DNA from: Bacillota bacterium
GTDB lineage: Bacteria; Bacillota; Clostridia; Oscillospirales; JAKOTC01
NCBI GenBank assembly: GCA_029776465.1
Contig: JAKOTC010000074.1
Location: forward strand, 1 to 14,385
Length of the DNA stretch: 14,385 nucleotides
Reading direction: 5' to 3'
Shown here: one piece after another, positions 13,979-14,385 of the stretch
Numbering within the stretch: the stretch's first letter is position 1
Layout: every line of letters begins with the position of its first letter
Made by a program: the position numbers and the translations under genes
The notes under the pieces: model-generated
What the model was told of the DNA's origin: nothing
What the model saw: the letters and a program-made list of their open reading frames with translations, nothing else
Database searches by the model: none

Positions 13979-14385
13979 ATGCTTTGTACCAGATGCAAAA
14001 AAAGAATGGCTATGATCTTCATCGCAAGAATTGAAGGAGACACACGTAAAGAGGAGGGCTATTGCCTCATATGCGCCCGTGAGCTCGGAATTCGCGAGGT
14101 AGACAATATGCTCAGCAAGATGGGAATTACCGATGAGGATTTAGAGTCTGTATCCGATCAGATGACCGAGCTGTTGGGAGGAGATGAGAACTTTACTCCC
14201 GGCGGGTCGGCCCTTTTTCCACAGTTTTTACAGAACCTGACGGGGAATATGCCCGCAAAGGAGATGCCCAGACAGGAGCAAAGACAGGATGCGGGCAAGA
14301 CCGAAAAGCGTCAAAGCGCTGAGAAAGAGGATAAAAAACATAAATTTTTAAATACCTACTGCACCAATCTGACTCAGCGGGCCAG
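13979..14385 (+). CDS. ATP-dependent Clp protease ATP-binding subunit (ClpC/ClpA type) with an N-terminal zinc finger; 3' end outside the window
   Basis: The frame runs from the ATG at 13979 to the window edge without a stop, giving the first 135 residues. It begins with a four-cysteine zinc-binding module: C3-x2-C6 and C29-x2-C32, followed by ARELGIREVDNMLSKMGI. A variable, polar linker (about 60-115) follows. The last visible part, KHKFLNTYCTNLTQRA, matches the entry to the first AAA+ domain of Clp ATPases (usual form FL..f.tNLT..A). The double Clp-N repeat of ordinary ClpC is therefore replaced by a zinc finger. I recall this form in Ruminococcaceae. The mature protein would be a hexameric unfoldase feeding ClpP; the ATPase motifs lie beyond the window, so this is inferred. 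AAAAGGG (13965-13971) precedes the ATG by seven bases. The role of the finger, perhaps adaptor or substrate docking, is unknown. Confidence 0.8.
   Translation, partial: MLCTRCKKRMAMIFIARIEGDTRKEEGYCLICARELGIREVDNMLSKMGITDEDLESVSDQMTELLGGDENFTPGGSALFPQFLQNLTGNMPAKEMPRQEQRQDAGKTEKRQSAEKEDKKHKFLNTYCTNLTQRA

Noticed and set aside
1..14385. CRISPR arrays, tRNA or rRNA genes, insertion sequences, prophage or defence genes
   Set aside because: I saw no regularly spaced repeats, tRNA-like cloverleaf, transposase, integrase or defence-related motifs on either strand by inspection. An automated scan was not possible.

Overview
The window reads as chromosomal housekeeping DNA from a low-to-mid GC Firmicute of class Clostridia, most likely an Oscillospiraceae/Ruminococcaceae-type gut anaerobe. 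The reasons are family-level: strong AGGAGG-type ribosome binding sites, a group II ECF transporter core joined to truA, a DUF5711-like protein followed by a long CvpA-family protein, and a Clp ATPase that begins with a four-cysteine zinc finger. The species cannot be named from this sequence. All fifteen genes that I accept lie on the + strand. Minus-strand open frames are shadows of these genes.

Layout. Positions 1-303 are the end of a polyprenyl-phosphate sugar transferase, followed by a probable terminator (322-354). A good promoter (402-430), whose -35 overlaps a perfect dyad, opens a DNA repair pair: recG (477-2525) and ruvB (2593-3657). A GNAT acetyltransferase of more AT-rich character follows (3768-4544). 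A dense block then begins with a Nudix hydrolase (4587-5102), glmM (5095-6435), an RlmI/K-like methyltransferase (6435-7328), ecfA1 (7331-8167), ecfA2 (8245-9105), ecfT (9099-9917), truA (9953-10774) and a membrane-anchored DUF5711-type protein (10848-12008). Several of these genes overlap or nearly touch, so they are probably cotranscribed and partly translationally coupled. A new promoter (12089-12117) and a roughly 150-nt leader precede a CvpA-family membrane protein (12273-13193). Then come pgsA (13290-13880) and the 5' end of a Clp ATPase gene (13979 to the window edge).

How the genes work together. RecG and RuvB both remodel branched DNA at stalled forks and Holliday junctions. GlmM makes glucosamine-1-phosphate for peptidoglycan. 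EcfA1, EcfA2 and EcfT form the shared energy-coupling module for vitamin and micronutrient uptake; no substrate-binding S subunit is present here. TruA and perhaps the methyltransferase modify RNA. The DUF5711, CvpA and PgsA proteins are all envelope-located or act on membrane lipids. The Clp ATPase starts a protein quality-control gene.

I did not find a clear undescribed system such as a defence island, CRISPR array, prophage or transposon. The most useful leads are small: two dyads at promoters, the structured leader before the CvpA gene, the zinc-finger Clp ATPase, the DUF5711-CvpA pairing, and familiar operons that appear separated from their usual partners.
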